From Tetracentron sinense (Eukaryota; Streptophyta; Magnoliopsida; Trochodendrales; Trochodendraceae), in NCBI GenBank assembly GCA_015143295.1, contig CM026563.1, positions 5,828,001 to 5,892,000 of the forward strand: 64,000 nt of DNA. Reading direction: 5' to 3'. A program made the position numbers and the translations under genes. Below the pieces are notes generated by a model, which did not search any database, was not told the DNA's origin, and saw only the letters and a program-made list of their open reading frames with translations. Below, in pieces: positions 47,667 through 59,084 of this stretch. Each line of letters begins with the position of its first letter. Position 1 is the first letter of the stretch.

Positions 47667-48625
47667 ACCAACTTCATATTTAAATGCAAGATCTAGTCTA
47701 TGACTAGGGGACAAAAGCAAGAGCTTAACTATGAACAACAGCTCAGTTGAAGAGTTAATCAGAACAACTGAAATTACCCCTTGACAGGGGCAGTTTTGAA
47801 GTTGTTGGAAAAAGTTTTAGTTGATAAAAATACCAATCCTGTATATTGTAATTTCCAAACTCACTGCCATAAGGCATATTTTTGGTTGCTCGGTTGTCCC
47901 TTCAACCGGACCGGAGCTTCTGCTCATAATCAATCTAAAAAATCAATGTCATGAAGCACGAGCGCAAGTTGTGAACTGGGATCCCTTTGTGCCCTAATTA
48001 GGGCATAACGTTCGCTCTAATAGAGTGCTGTTACACTCCGGTCCTACAATGGAGCAAGGTCCTCTCTTGCACCCCATGATTCCTAAAAATTCTCTTTGAT
48101 GCACATGAGCATCTTTAAATTTTAAATAAACTTTATGAAATTACCACCGAGAAATAATGGAGACTGAAATTCCATTTTAAAAGGGTTATTGACAATTGCT
48201 CAAGTCTTCAGAGCTAAGATAATATCAGGTCTGCCCATTGCAAAACAGGAAACAGCCTCGATGACTTGAGCTATCCTGGATTTTGCTTAGTCTTAAGCCC
48301 ATTAAATATATGGCCTGGCCTTGGGCTTGATATAGAATTAAAATTAAGCCCGACCCTGACCCAAATCTAATGGACCAACCCGAATGCATAGTTGTTTTGC
48401 CGGTGGTGTGCGGCTTCGCTTAGCTAGTAGTTCCCAGATTGGGCCAAATCATGGTCATCTTTGGGCCTGAAAATTGAGTTCAAGTTAGGTTCAGCAAACC
48501 GTCACCCAGTGGGAGGAATCGGCCTAAGCCCTTATATTAATAAAGACACAAAATTCTTTTTCAAAAAGTAGCTTTAGATTGTTTATTGAATAAGTGGTAA
48601 AATCACTTATTACTAAAATATTTAT

Positions 48626-48740
48626 GGGACATTTGGATTGTATTTTATTAGCCAAAAATCAGTTGTGATAAAATTAATTGTGTAGAAATTAATTGTCAAA
48701 TAATCACATTTTCAAATCATAGTGCTAGGGGAATACGAAG
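48626..48740. mobile_element. Solo arm of the 219-bp foldback MITE
   Basis: Matches the left arm of 35394-35612 from gggacatttggattg to ggggaatacgaag, stopping near the palindrome centre. The second arm is absent, so this is a half element. Confidence 0.75.
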
Positions 48741-49149
48741 TAAAACAGTCTTATTACTAAATAAAAGCTTAACCTGAATTCCAATCTTATTATCTTTCGT
48801 AGTGAGTTCCCCCTTGAACTCCAAACCGTTGTATCTTTGGCAAATTATACCTCATTTATATTATTTGGTAGGGGACCCCCTAATCTAAAGTCCTGACATT
48901 TAATAAGATTGAAAATGAATCATGAATTGTGTTACTGAGTCCAAATATTTGGGATATATCAATTTTTTTTTTCGATGATGATGAAATAACATGGACAGTA
49001 AATCTACATACACTTGATATAATGCACATGAATCTAGGGCAATATCCCCACATGACAAGACTGACTCTGTAGGGCACATTTGTAGTGTTCAAGTGCGCTT
49101 CAAGGTAGGCGATCTTAAGAAGCCCCAGTCAAAATTAACTTCCGGTATG

Positions 49150-49475
49150 TGGAGCAAAGTTTGAAATTTGCGGAGATTTCGGTCAGCCAATCCGAACCGA
49201 AATCCTGAAAAATTGCGGGATCTGGACAAAATTTTCAATTTCGAAATATTAATATTTTATATAAATATTATTTTTTATTTTAAAAATTAATATATAAATT
49301 TCCAAAATTTCAATAAAAAAATCGAAATATTTCAAAATTTTAATAAAAAAACAATAAAAAAATATTAAAAAATAAAATTCCAAAATATCACCGAAATTCC
49401 AAAATTCCGAAATCCGACATTTGACCTGGAATTTCCAAAATTTCGACAAAAACCCTGTTTTCCGAAATCCACTAT
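49150..49475. repeat. AT-rich low-complexity stretch with gaaattt/cgaaat motifs
   Basis: Irregular repetition of aaaattt, cgaaat and ccgaaat on both strands. The edges (agatttcgg on the left, ccgaaatcc on the right) are loosely inverted, so it may be an old MITE. No target duplication was found. Confidence 0.45.
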
Positions 49476-50275
49476 GTATCGATGTCGTTGGGGTTGGATG
49501 GAACCTAATTTTCAACGAAAATTAAAACCTCAGTGTGGTGACAGCTGCCTAACTCTACAAATGCGTGGAGACTCGTGTGGTTTGATTATCAAAAAAACAA
49601 AATCATACATTAGTTTGCTAATTTCCTACTCAAACACTCAAAATCTAAACGAACATTTAGATTACTTTTTATCCTCTTAAAATTTTTCCATGCTAGTGAG
49701 AGGGAAGGAGATCAATCTCTTTTAAGCTCCATTCTTTTGGTAGAACTTTTAAAGTCTAGAACATCAATTGTTTCATGCCTAATTTTACTTGATGTCTAGA
49801 ACTATATTATTTCATAGAGTACAAAAGTTCTACAAATATGGAGCTTTCAAGTTCTATAAAAAATTTGGATTTTTTAAGTTCCATAGATGTGAAAATTCTA
49901 ATTAAATTGATAAATTTGAGATATCATCAACTCAAAAGGGTTAGAAACCCTCTCACCTCTCTTCCTAGACTCTTACCTCTTGTTTTAAACCATTAGTGTT
50001 CCGGATTTTTAAAAGTTCTGACAAAAGAACAAAGCCTAATGGATTAGGGGTTTGAAAGAGCCAAGTGAGCTTGAAAAAAAGTTAGGTATGCTCTTTACTC
50101 TTTAGGGTCAGTTTGGTTGGCAAGAAAATAAGGCAAGAACTAATGAATATCAATCTCTTATTTTGAATGAATTGTCTCCTATAAAAATATAAAAGTAAAC
50201 ATGTTTAATAGAATAGTGTTCAATACATAGGGTAACATTAGACTAGTAAAAGTTAACTATTTCCTCCCTCTCACC

Positions 50276-50575
50276 CAGGGGCGGAGCTAGGATTATCTTG
50301 TGGGGGGCTAACAATGGGGGTTCGGGGCATAGTCCTCAAATTTTTTTGAGGGCCAAGTTCATTGGCCATCATGTCTGCTTGTATGGAATTAATATATTTT
50401 TCTCAGAAGTTTAGGGGGAGCTAGAGCTCCCGTCACCGTGGCTCTGCCCCTCTCCCCAGCTCTTTTTTTTTTGGTAGTGCCCTCTCCCCAGCTCCACCAC
50501 TATTAGTACTATAGGAAAATTATATCAAAATTTTAGGGGGGCTACAGCCCCCCGGCCCCCATGTGGCTCCGCCCA
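50276..50575. mobile_element. hAT-like MITE cluster (caggggcggagc family)
   Basis: One element appears to run 50276-50449, from caggggcggagctagg to ggctctgccc, with flanks ctctcacc (50268-50275) and ctctcccc (50450-50457), 7 of 8 matching. A second right-end motif, ccccatgtggctccgccc, lies at about 50558-50575 after a duplicated tctccccagctc. This implies a nested or partly duplicated second copy. Confidence 0.65.
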
Positions 50576-51451
50576 GCTCTCAAGTGAGAAGTGTTGGGCT
50601 CAACCTTTTGTTAGTTATGGGTGTGTTTGACTTGTGTGCGTGTGTTTACCCTTGCCCACAAAAAAAAGAAAGGAAAAAGAAAAAGAAAGAAAAGAATATG
50701 AGTTGGTCCGGCACTAAATCATCAGGAGAGTTGGCCCGAACTAAACTCGGGGCTTGGAATTGAGTCCCAACCCAACCCAGTCTGCTAAAACCTTGGCCTA
50801 ACCTACTGGGGTGGGCCGAAAGGGCCTTGGTCGGTCGTCTAAGCAATTTGAGATAGAGCAATAGTCCCTTCTTCGGCCGAGGAGGGGATTATTCCTCCTC
50901 GCTCTCACATAGCCGACCCTTCAACTCCCATTAACTTGGGTTAGCTTTTTTCTTTAATCCTTTAGTTACTTTGTTTTATTTTATTTTTCTAAAAACCAAG
51001 GATAGATGGTTGAACCCTAACGGTGAATGAATCTTAACCACAGTTAAATGGGGTTAGAATGAGGATACAATGGTACATGGCAAGAAATTGGAAGCCGAGA
51101 CGCCCCTCCTCACGACTGATTATTTTCATTTGAAAAATAAATCAAAATTATAGACAAAAATACCCTTCAATTTTTTGCTGATTTATCAAATTGTTAGGAT
51201 CATTAGCATATATTGGGAGGCTCCGGGTATTTTTTTCATCCGGTTGATCATTGTCAATCTCTCTTTTTCTTTAGTTTAGGCGTGTAGCATGCTAGCTCTA
51301 CTCTCCAACCAAAAACCAATACTCCGAAAGCAAAGACATGTGTTCGTTTTGGCTGAGAGTAGGGCTAGCACGACTCCTCTCTCTCGCCCAACAGCACAAA
51401 ACAATGGAAAGAGAAACAGTGATTACCAATGATGCTAAAACCCGAATAGAG

Positions 51452-51475
51452 TCTCTCTCTCTCTCTCTCTCTCTC
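51452..51475. repeat. (CT)n tract upstream of the small gene
   Basis: Twelve TC/CT units end about 85 bases before the start codon at 51561. Pyrimidine tracts of this kind are common around plant transcription starts, so it may be part of the core promoter or leader. A gttataatttatac stretch at about 51506-51519 is AT-rich but lies very close to the ATG. Confidence 0.6.
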
Positions 51476-51560
51476 ATTTCTATCTTTTCTTGAAGTCTAA
51501 GCTTTGTTATAATTTATACTCGAGAACCCATTGCAGAGATCTGACATACTGGCCGGAAAA

Positions 51561-51983
51561 ATGAGCTCCGTCTGCATATCGAGCTGCTTGAATGATGCTC
51601 GAGTCCCTGTAAGAGCGACGTACGTAAACCTGTACAAGTGGCCGGAATCTGACGCCGAGTTCGTGAAATCAGTGAGCTCTAACGTGCGCAGGGTTGGGTA
51701 CCCGAGAGTGGTGGATAGTATTTCGTGTAGGCAGATATATCTGAGGAGCTACACGTTTTCAAAGAAGGAAACTGTGCCAGAAATGACTAAGAAGTGTTTG
51801 GGCAGAGTTAAAGAGAGGGTGGTTTATGGAAGGAAGAGAAAGGTTAGTGGGGGTAGTAAGGGAAGGAAGTTTATGGTGATGAGGAAGGTGAAGGAGATAT
51901 CTTGCGCCACCTTGTTCTCCATTTTTCACAGGCTGCTATCTTGCACCGCCACTGTAGACGTCGTGGATCGTCGGGACATGTGA
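51561..51983 (+). CDS. Small plant protein of unknown function (140 aa)
   Basis: An intronless frame starting ATG at 51561 (context aaaATGag) with TGA at 51981-51983. The sequence begins MSSVCISSCLNDARVPVRAT, followed by YVNLYKWPESDAEFVKSVSS, CRQIYLRSYTFSKKETV, a Lys/Arg-rich middle (about residues 85-110), then a Cys-containing CATLFSIFHRLLSC end. I recall short angiosperm proteins with the same ARVPVRATYVNLYKWPESDAEF and CRQxYLRSYTF blocks, annotated only as uncharacterised. No signal peptide or clear membrane segment; the basic centre could suit nuclear or nucleic-acid contact, but that is inference. Codon use looks coding and there is a normal plant leader with a CT tract. No function can be assigned. 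Confidence 0.7.
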   Translation: MSSVCISSCLNDARVPVRATYVNLYKWPESDAEFVKSVSSNVRRVGYPRVVDSISCRQIYLRSYTFSKKETVPEMTKKCLGRVKERVVYGRKRKVSGGSKGRKFMVMRKVKEISCATLFSIFHRLLSCTATVDVVDRRDM

Positions 51984-53430
51984 GTTTTTTAATTTAACAG
52001 TTTTTTTTACTTAAATTAATTCGAGAAATGGGTGTGTGTTCTGTTTCTCCTTCTGGGTTTCTTTTGGTTGTTCTTCTTCTGTTGCTTTGTTGAAACTTAG
52101 ATACCCCTTCATGGGTTTGGAAGGAAGAGAGGAGGGACATTTTAAGGGGATAAGGGTTTTGTATATTTAAAGATTTTAGTTTGGAAAACTTGTTTATTTT
52201 GCTTCTCTTTCTGCTCGGTATTCTGAAAAATAATGTAATTTAATTCTTTGGGCATTGCTTGGAAGTTGGAAATGCGCTCTCTCTCTCTCTCTAAAAGTTG
52301 TTTAATTTACTTTTCTTCATTCTGATTATTCTTAGTAATATTGAATTTTCAATAACTTTAATTGTAGTTATTCTGGGTCTGCTATCTCTCTCTATGTTGC
52401 TTGATAAGAAGGTTTTATCTCTGTAATTATGCAAGACATAAAATTTAAATAAGGGCACGACAAATGGATGCCGGAAAGAGAAGTAGTTGTTTTTCAAAAG
52501 TTTGAAGATTGAAAATAAATATTCAAAATTTTGTAACATTTTGTTCAAATACCGTATCGAGAATCTGCCAGATGAGTTGGAAAGAAAGTTTTGACATCTA
52601 CAATAACTACTTCACAAATATTTTCAAAATCTAGTGTTTAGGATGTCAAAAATGTGTTTTAATTTTGACACTGATATTAGTAAGGAAAATTAGGGATATA
52701 TTAGGTATTTTAAAATTTTGTTTTAAGTTGTTTTAGATGTATGATTTAAATTAGTTAGTTAGCTTATAAATTAGTTTTTAAGTTCCATTTTATTATAAAT
52801 AGTTGCTATAAGAGCATTGTTATTGAACTTTTTAGGTTTACTATAAGAAACTTAGACTTTGACGATGATCGAAGATTTGTTTTACTCTCCCTACTATAGG
52901 ATTGTCCTACATGCATCATATGAAGTACAAAGAAAACATATGGATTTATGTGAAAAACTATGGTCATTGGTGTATGAACCAAGCCAGTTCTCACTCCACC
53001 TTTTCGGCTTAGTCACTCTCTCGTCATTCTTGAGAGTGGATGCCATTTTTTTTTGGAAATTTAACTATGAACAAGACTTGGGTTGAAGAGATAATGGAGC
53101 AATCCAAAATATGCCTAAAATTACAGATAAAATAAGGGTATTTTTGTTAATTATAATTCTCAAAATACAATAGACAAAGGCTTTTTTAGGTTGCTCAACC
53201 GGAGCTCTTCTTCATAATAAACTTTTTGTTATGTGGTTGGACCTGATCTAATTTGCGAGTGGACATATTAACTTCGACACATTTCAATTATTCGAATTCG
53301 AACCAAGTCTCCATCCTTGGGACACTTTCTACAACCTTGCACCTGGCATTACAAGGCATAAAGAGGAGGGGTAGTGTATGTAATTACAGCCATTTAAAGA
53401 GAAATTAGTGAGCATCTGATTGTTTTTATT

Positions 53431-53603
53431 TTTTATTTGGTTCAAGATATACGTTTAGGCTGCAACGCCGGTTAGGGGTTAGTAGATGTTCAGTTAGTGG
53501 ACGGGTGGAGAGTATATACAAACTCCCACCCTCTCGGGAATGGAACCCGGTACCTCCCCCAAAGCAGGGGATACACTACCACTGGGAAAAAGCCCTGGTG
53601 TGT
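53431..53603 (-). mobile_element. tRNA-derived SINE with perfect 17-bp target duplication
   Basis: The exact 17-mer atctgattgtttttatt lies at 53414-53430 and 53604-53620. Read on the minus strand the insert has an A-box-like tagtgtatccc (near 53577), a pol III B-box ggttccattcc (within 53537-53548) and an A-rich 3' tail (aaataaaaaataaaa) next to the left duplication. Its 173-bp length suits a plant SINE. A second, diverged copy lies at 32285-32687. Confidence 0.88.
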
Positions 53604-54357
53604 ATCTGATTGTTTTTATTGCTTGCTATGATTTCAGTTTTGACATTCTGGTAAAGAGCCCATCAGTGATTCAGCGAATTCAGCGTGCTCAAAAGTTCCT
53701 GATGACCCCCCTCTTCTTAGTCAATATACAAATTCGTAGGAGCGCACCAATTCCAGACCGGTTTTTGTTTATTGCCACTCCAATTTCATTTAACCCTAAT
53801 GACAAAGAACAAACTTGGTCTTAAGGTTAGCCGAGACCTAGCCTTAGAAATTAGAATACTCTATTTTAGGTACAAAACAGTTTAATTATTTACCAATTTC
53901 AAAACCCAACTGTTTTAAGCCCTAAAATATATAATCTAACTTTTAAAAACAACGTCTCACCTTGACCTAAAAAAAAAGCAGGACTTTATGTGTGTTAGTT
54001 TGATTCTTCAAATACTCCTAGCATATGGTATTAAATCCTTCCCCCATTTTTTTTTGTTTTGTTAAAATCCTTCCCTCCATTTGGTTTAGCAAAAGATTGC
54101 AAATGGGAATACTAGTCATACAGAAAAATAAAGAAAGAAAGAAGACTAGAATTGCAAAAGAAAAAATGGCGTGGAAATATCACTGTCCTCCAGTAGAGTT
54201 ATAAGGTATATGCTCGTGGATCTGGACCATTCAATTGGTAGGTCCCTTTCTCCATCGAGTTCATCTTTTTTTTTTTTTTTTTTTTTTGGGGAAAAGACAT
54301 CAAGCTCATCTAAAACAGCAGTTATCAATTGGGTATAATGCTATTGGATAAAGTTTC

Positions 54358-54492
54358 TGAGACCCCCTTAGGGCCGAGACCTTGCTCTTAGAGCACTGGA
54401 TTCAGGTGGGGCCTACCATGTGAAATGGGCCCCACCTGAATCCCGTGCTCTTAGAGCACGGTCTCGGTGGTCTCGGCCCTAAAGGGGTCTCA
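54358..54492. repeat. Foldback element, 135 bp core
   Basis: Arms from tgagacccccttagggccg to the inverted ccctaaaggggtctca, with an inner paired ggattcaggtggggcc / ggccccacctgaatcc. Weaker pairing continues outward (ctattgga / tccaatgc) to about 54338-54512. The end motif tgagacc-n-gggc-gagacc is shared with 37717-37859. Confidence 0.82.
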
Positions 54493-54764
54493 TAGCAAAG
54501 TCCAATGCTATTTGGCCCAAATCCTAACAATAGATAGGTGATTGATAATGAATCTGCTAAGCTGTCCCCGGGAAAATGGCCACTGACAGTGAGGTCCATA
54601 TCAAAGGATCATGAATCACTCCTATAAAAAAATAAAAATAAAAATGGATCATGAATCATGATATAGAAACCGTAGGATTAATGTACTTTTCAATTGATAG
54701 CAGAAACTGTATTAGCAAAATCATGTTGTGTTGTAATACACCATTAGTAGACGGTGCCCATTGG

Positions 54765-54972
54765 CAGGGGCGGAGCCAGAATTCTCTAGCAGCCCAGGAG
54801 GCAAACCATGGGTTTCGGAGGAGTAGCCTACAATTTTTTTTTTTTTTTTTTGTGGGCCAAATTCATGGGCATCGTGTTTGTTTGTATCCGTTTTTATAGT
54901 ATAGTAATCTTTTTTTTTTTCAAAGTTTTAGGGGGGCTGAAGCCCCTCTGACCCCATGTGGCTCTGCCCTTG
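54765..54972. mobile_element. 208-bp hAT-like MITE (caggggcggagcc family)
   Basis: Flanked by cccattgg (54757-54764) and cccactgg (54973-54980), 7 of 8 matching. The ends caggggcggagccag and ggctctgcccttg are inverted. The interior carries a poly-T run and a ggggggctgaagcccc palindrome. Confidence 0.82.
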
Positions 54973-55073
54973 CCCACTGGTACCAGTGGCAGTGTGTATC
55001 ACAGCTTGGGTGGACCAACTAAAAGATACTGTCCTCTCACATTCTAACTTAGATAAATATTATTTGAATTAGT

Positions 55074-55262
55074 CTAGGGATACTCCCAAAGTGTACTCGC
55101 ATATATACTCCCTAATCCTAACCGTTTATCTCAATTATTAAACGGTTAGGATTCTAGCTGATGTGGCAATAGAAAAGACAAAATAAGTCAACTGAAATCT
55201 TGACCCTTAGTGGTTGGTTATAAACGAGTAGGATTAGGGAGTATAATTGGGAGTACCCATAG
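55074..55262. mobile_element. 189-bp MITE with ctagggatactccc / acccatag ends
   Basis: Third member of the family at 40999 and 47489. It shares actccctaatcctaaccg, an internal aaaacaaaataagccaa-like block (gacaaaataagtcaa) and the inverted right arm gagtacccatag. Pairing may extend outward into agtct/agact. Confidence 0.8.
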
Positions 55263-56086
55263 ACTGACTCCTAATATTTATACCAAACAAATAAAAAAGT
55301 ACACAATTAGCTCTTATTTAGGCAAATGTAAATTTTTGGTATGTCATCATTTATCATTTATATAGGTAAAGAGTTAGGCTAATATATATAATGGCCCTTT
55401 CAATCGGTGCACCGAGACTCAAAACCGAATCTTCTGGCCTCAAAGGGAATATATCCACCCACTGTGGCAAACTAGGAGAACTTCGGCAAACATACTTGTT
55501 TTTTTTTTAAAAAGTTAGAAACACGGCAATGGATTTCCACTTGCTAATACCGAAGTATTATAAATGGGCATAGCTTCTTTTGCCCGAAAGGTCGTTAACA
55601 GAAGAGGTGATATCATGTATGTGCACGTTTTATAGGGTAGTAGATGCACACATCCCCAACTCGATCACTATGTGGTTTATATGATCACTCATCTTTAGGA
55701 TTAAATTATCTAATCTCGGTTTTAAGAAAAAAATTAACCTTAGTTATGATTGAGTTACTCATGTGATTAATTTAAAAAAAAATCAAGGTTAGATTATCTA
55801 ATCCTAAGGATGAGTGAATCTTAACGCGTGCGCATACCACTCAACAGAACAGAAGGTGTACATGCACATGCATGCTATTATGTCCCTAATTAATTAAACA
55901 CAGTTGCACACATCGAACAACGAGGCTATGTCCAACTAAAAAAGAACAAAGAAGCTATGCCCAGGTATAATACTCTGGCATATCCGAGGAAATCGGTTGC
56001 CTAAAAAAACACAGTTATATTCCGAGGGATGATGAGTCGATAGAGCGGATTTCGCCACGGCCATTGGGCGTCGCTTTTATGATTCC

Positions 56087-56089
<3 letters not shown>

Positions 56090-56120
<31 letters not shown>
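56090..56120. repeat. (GA)n microsatellite
   Basis: About 15 uninterrupted GA units. Confidence 0.95.
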
Positions 56121-56122
<2 letters not shown>

Positions 56123-56358
56123 GCACTCCACAGCTTTGATGAAAGCACACGCCTACCACCATATTATGGATAGTATGACCAAATTAAGCAGAAAGTCCCA
56201 CCACCATCATATCTCCAATGTCCCATTATATATACAGAGAGGACGTGAAGACAAAAACAGCAAATGAGGGATTGTCCACGCAACCACTAATGATACGGCA
56301 CCCCCATAAGATGCCTCATCATTTCATACGCTCTTCTTGCTCCAACTCTAACTCTAAT

Positions 56359-56359
<1 letters not shown>

Positions 56360-56390
<31 letters not shown>

Positions 56391-56391
56391 A
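56360..56391. repeat. (CT)n followed by (AT)n compound microsatellite
   Basis: A tctctc tract of about 18 bp runs straight into a tatata tract of about 14 bp. Confidence 0.9.
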
Positions 56392-58820
56392 ACATATGAG
56401 ATTTTAAAGTTAAAAAACTGTTTTTAGGGTTTTTCAGGGTTATTTTACTATTAAAATATTTTAAAAATTGAATTAATATTTTTTTTTCTAAACCAAGGGG
56501 TGGGTGAATCAAAACCACATTTAAGGGGGGTGTCAAGGGAAACACATGGCCACCTCAAAGGGTGATAACATAATTTGCCAAATCCGGTTATCACCGTAGA
56601 AGATTTGACTCCTTTTAAAAAGGTTTTAAATACGAAGAGGAGCTATGCTTCATGGCATTGAGTGGAGCTCTAATTTTTACACTATCCCAGAGACAATCTT
56701 GTAATTATGGTATGTTGCAAAATTGCCTTAGTCTCTTTCAATAATTACAAATGTACCGCAGCCATAGTATAAGAAGGGAAGCTCCGCTTTAACACCATGA
56801 AGTAAAGCTCCGGCTCAAAATTAATCTCTTTCAAATAATAAAACAAAGTTTAACTACACAACATAATTAACAAAAAAAAATGTAAAAAACAACTATCATG
56901 ACTTTGGTTCAAGAGATAACGAAATTAATATTTTCAAAATATGCATTATTACAAGGGTAATTTGAAAATTATAATAATATAAAGAAATCAAACTTAACTT
57001 ACTTATGGTGGCGGTTCACCGCCAGATTTGACAAATCCATTGTCCCTTGAGAAGATATAAAGTAGGGTGAAACTTTCTCTCTCACTTAGTAATTTTGTAA
57101 TTTTGAGAGGAGAGACTGTTCAGATTTATAGATATGCTGAGTCTTGAAGAATCCAGGTGTACTATAAGACTTTACAAAATCAGAGTTCCAAGAGTTGGAA
57201 ACTCTATACACAAAGATAAACAAATTACCAAAGATAGAATAGAATGAATACAACATAGGCTAACAATTACGGTTTTGTGGTATCTCTAGGACACTGGACA
57301 CCCACATAATAATGGTCCAGACTACAAATATCTTGGTGGCCCGAAAGATTTGTGGCAAGAGTTAATTCTACTCTATTACCCCTGAGGTCGCCATGTGTCC
57401 CTTTTGATACCTCTTAATTATGATTAAGATTCACCCAACCTTAGGGTTCACCCACCCATCCTTGCGCTTCCTGGCGCCAGAATGCTGTAACTGGTTCACC
57501 CTGCCTACCTCACCTCTAAAGCTCTTAACTAATAATGGCGCTATAAGCAAAGTCCACATTTGGACCTGGAAGACCTAGCAATGACTCACCCATTGTATCT
57601 TCAGTCTCCTACTTTCTGAGAAGGCAGTATGGAAAAGTGATCCCCCACTACAAGGAGAACACAGGGATCCAAATGGTGGTTTAGAAAATCCCCGAAACCA
57701 TTACGTAACGGTTTCAGCAGTACCTGAACCATAATGTAAAGCCGATGCGATATGCACATGTTTAAGCGCAATTCATTTACATAAGGAGCATTACGTTAGC
57801 CTCAGTTGCAACAACTAGAAAAGATTTAAAAAAAAAAAATTAAGGCAAGAAAGATATGTATGCCTTCTATGGAATGAATCAAATTTGTCATAGGGAGTGC
57901 TAGTTCTAATGGCCTCAACTATTGGTCGTTCCATGCTCTATAAAAAAACACTTTGGACGTAAATCACACAAAAATATTGACTTTATCATTTATGAGGCGA
58001 TTAATGATTAATGCAAATGGACCAAAAAGTTCTGACAACCCTTTATGAGGCAATTGATGATGCAAATGGAGCTAGCATTTTTCAATAGTCATAAAAAGAA
58101 ACACAATTTTTTAAATAAAATAATGCTATTATTTTCTTAATAAACATAATTTTTTAAAATATGATGCTATTACTTTCTTCATAATTTTGTACTCATGAGC
58201 TTAGGTTTAGCCATATTTATCGTGTTTTTGTTTCCTCCATGTGTATCTCCAATTAAATTACTGTTTTGCCATTTTATTATGGGTAAAATAAGATACTAGT
58301 TTGCCATTTTGGAATTGCTAACTTGGCAAATTACTAGTCTCATCGATTAATGAAATGGATAACTACTAATTTAGTTGGAGGTAGAGAAGAGAGGTATTCT
58401 AAATGCAAGACCTCTATGATTAAACAGTCTCAACAAATTTGAAAAATCGATTCAACAAAAGTATATCAGATACAAAGAAAATCAACAAAAACCTGACAGA
58501 AAATTCACAAAATACTATAACAGGTTTTGGACTGTCTTAATCAATTTACCAAACCAAAGGAGAAGGGTTTTCACAGTAGGTCATAGCAGTGCACATACCA
58601 GTCGATTTGATGCCGTTAAAGTAGATACAATAGATGCAGTTTTTGTGTTGTAGGGGTGTAAAATGTCACTTTGACATATATTCATAGCTCAACAGATATT
58701 ATGGAGGATTTCATTCTCTGGTAAAATGCAAGCATGCCAACATAAAATTTAAATTATACAGTTTCTAATTTCGTGGATGAACACATCCCCATACCTCTAA
58801 TTTCAAGTGAAGTATATAAC

Positions 58821-59084
58821 TCAGTTGAATGCACATGGAACACGTTCCCATCTGCAGCTTCTCCAATTATATTTGGTCAGCTGAGGAGTTACAACTGCAA
58901 GATCCCAATACTGAGATACCCCAGCATCAGAGAACACTTTCCGGGCAGCAGCTTCAGTCCTGCACTGGTGAACAAGAAACTTATTGAAGCTTGGGTTTAG
59001 CAACACTGCCCTGCCAGACCAACACACACGCTTGTTTATGGAGGTCTTCTCTTTTCCATCTCTATTGTAGTCTTCATTCACCAC
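58821..59084 (-). pseudogene. Possible coding fragment of unknown family
   Basis: On the minus strand an 87-residue frame reads with plausible coding character: KEKTSINKRVCWSGRAVLL, then NPSFNKFLVHQCRTEAAARK, then VFSDAGVSQYWDLAVVTPQ. It ends in a stop before 58821 and continues upstream in frame for a short way. It stands about 0.8 kb beyond the end of the receptor kinase gene, on the same strand. I do not recognise the family. It could be a terminal exon, a gene relic or chance. Confidence 0.3.

Larger units (their letters stand above)
43814..48002 (+). repeat. Copy B of the duplicated segment (4.19 kb)
   Basis: Collinear with copy A (37258-41510) at a constant offset of about 6556 near the start, shifting through small indels. 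Its left edge coincides exactly with the end of the LTR-like sequence and its right edge runs into gcataacgttc, unlike copy A. Contains the foldback 44273-44415, the short (AT)n 46000-46014, the hAT 46789-47338 and the MITE 47489-47666. Confidence 0.92.
48003..51560. other. Intergenic region, repeats only
   Basis: Holds a single foldback arm (48626-48740), a very AT-rich aaatttcgaaatt-type stretch (about 49150-49475), unidentified AT-rich DNA to 50270, a hAT-like cluster (50276-50575) and an arm of the dispersed gaatcttaaccac repeat (about 50980-51060). The last 250 bases are the presumed promoter and leader of the small gene at 51561. No other coding sequence is recognised. Confidence 0.6.

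Noticed and set aside
37258-48002. The two 4.2-kb copies as giant LTRs of one retroelement
   Set aside because: The copies do not begin TG or end CA and contain several other transposons. The PBS in the intervening DNA is not next to either copy; a separate 400-bp LTR-like sequence intervenes.
57460-57900. GC-richer stretch that might be an exon
   Set aside because: No frame longer than background, no splice context and no recognised motif.
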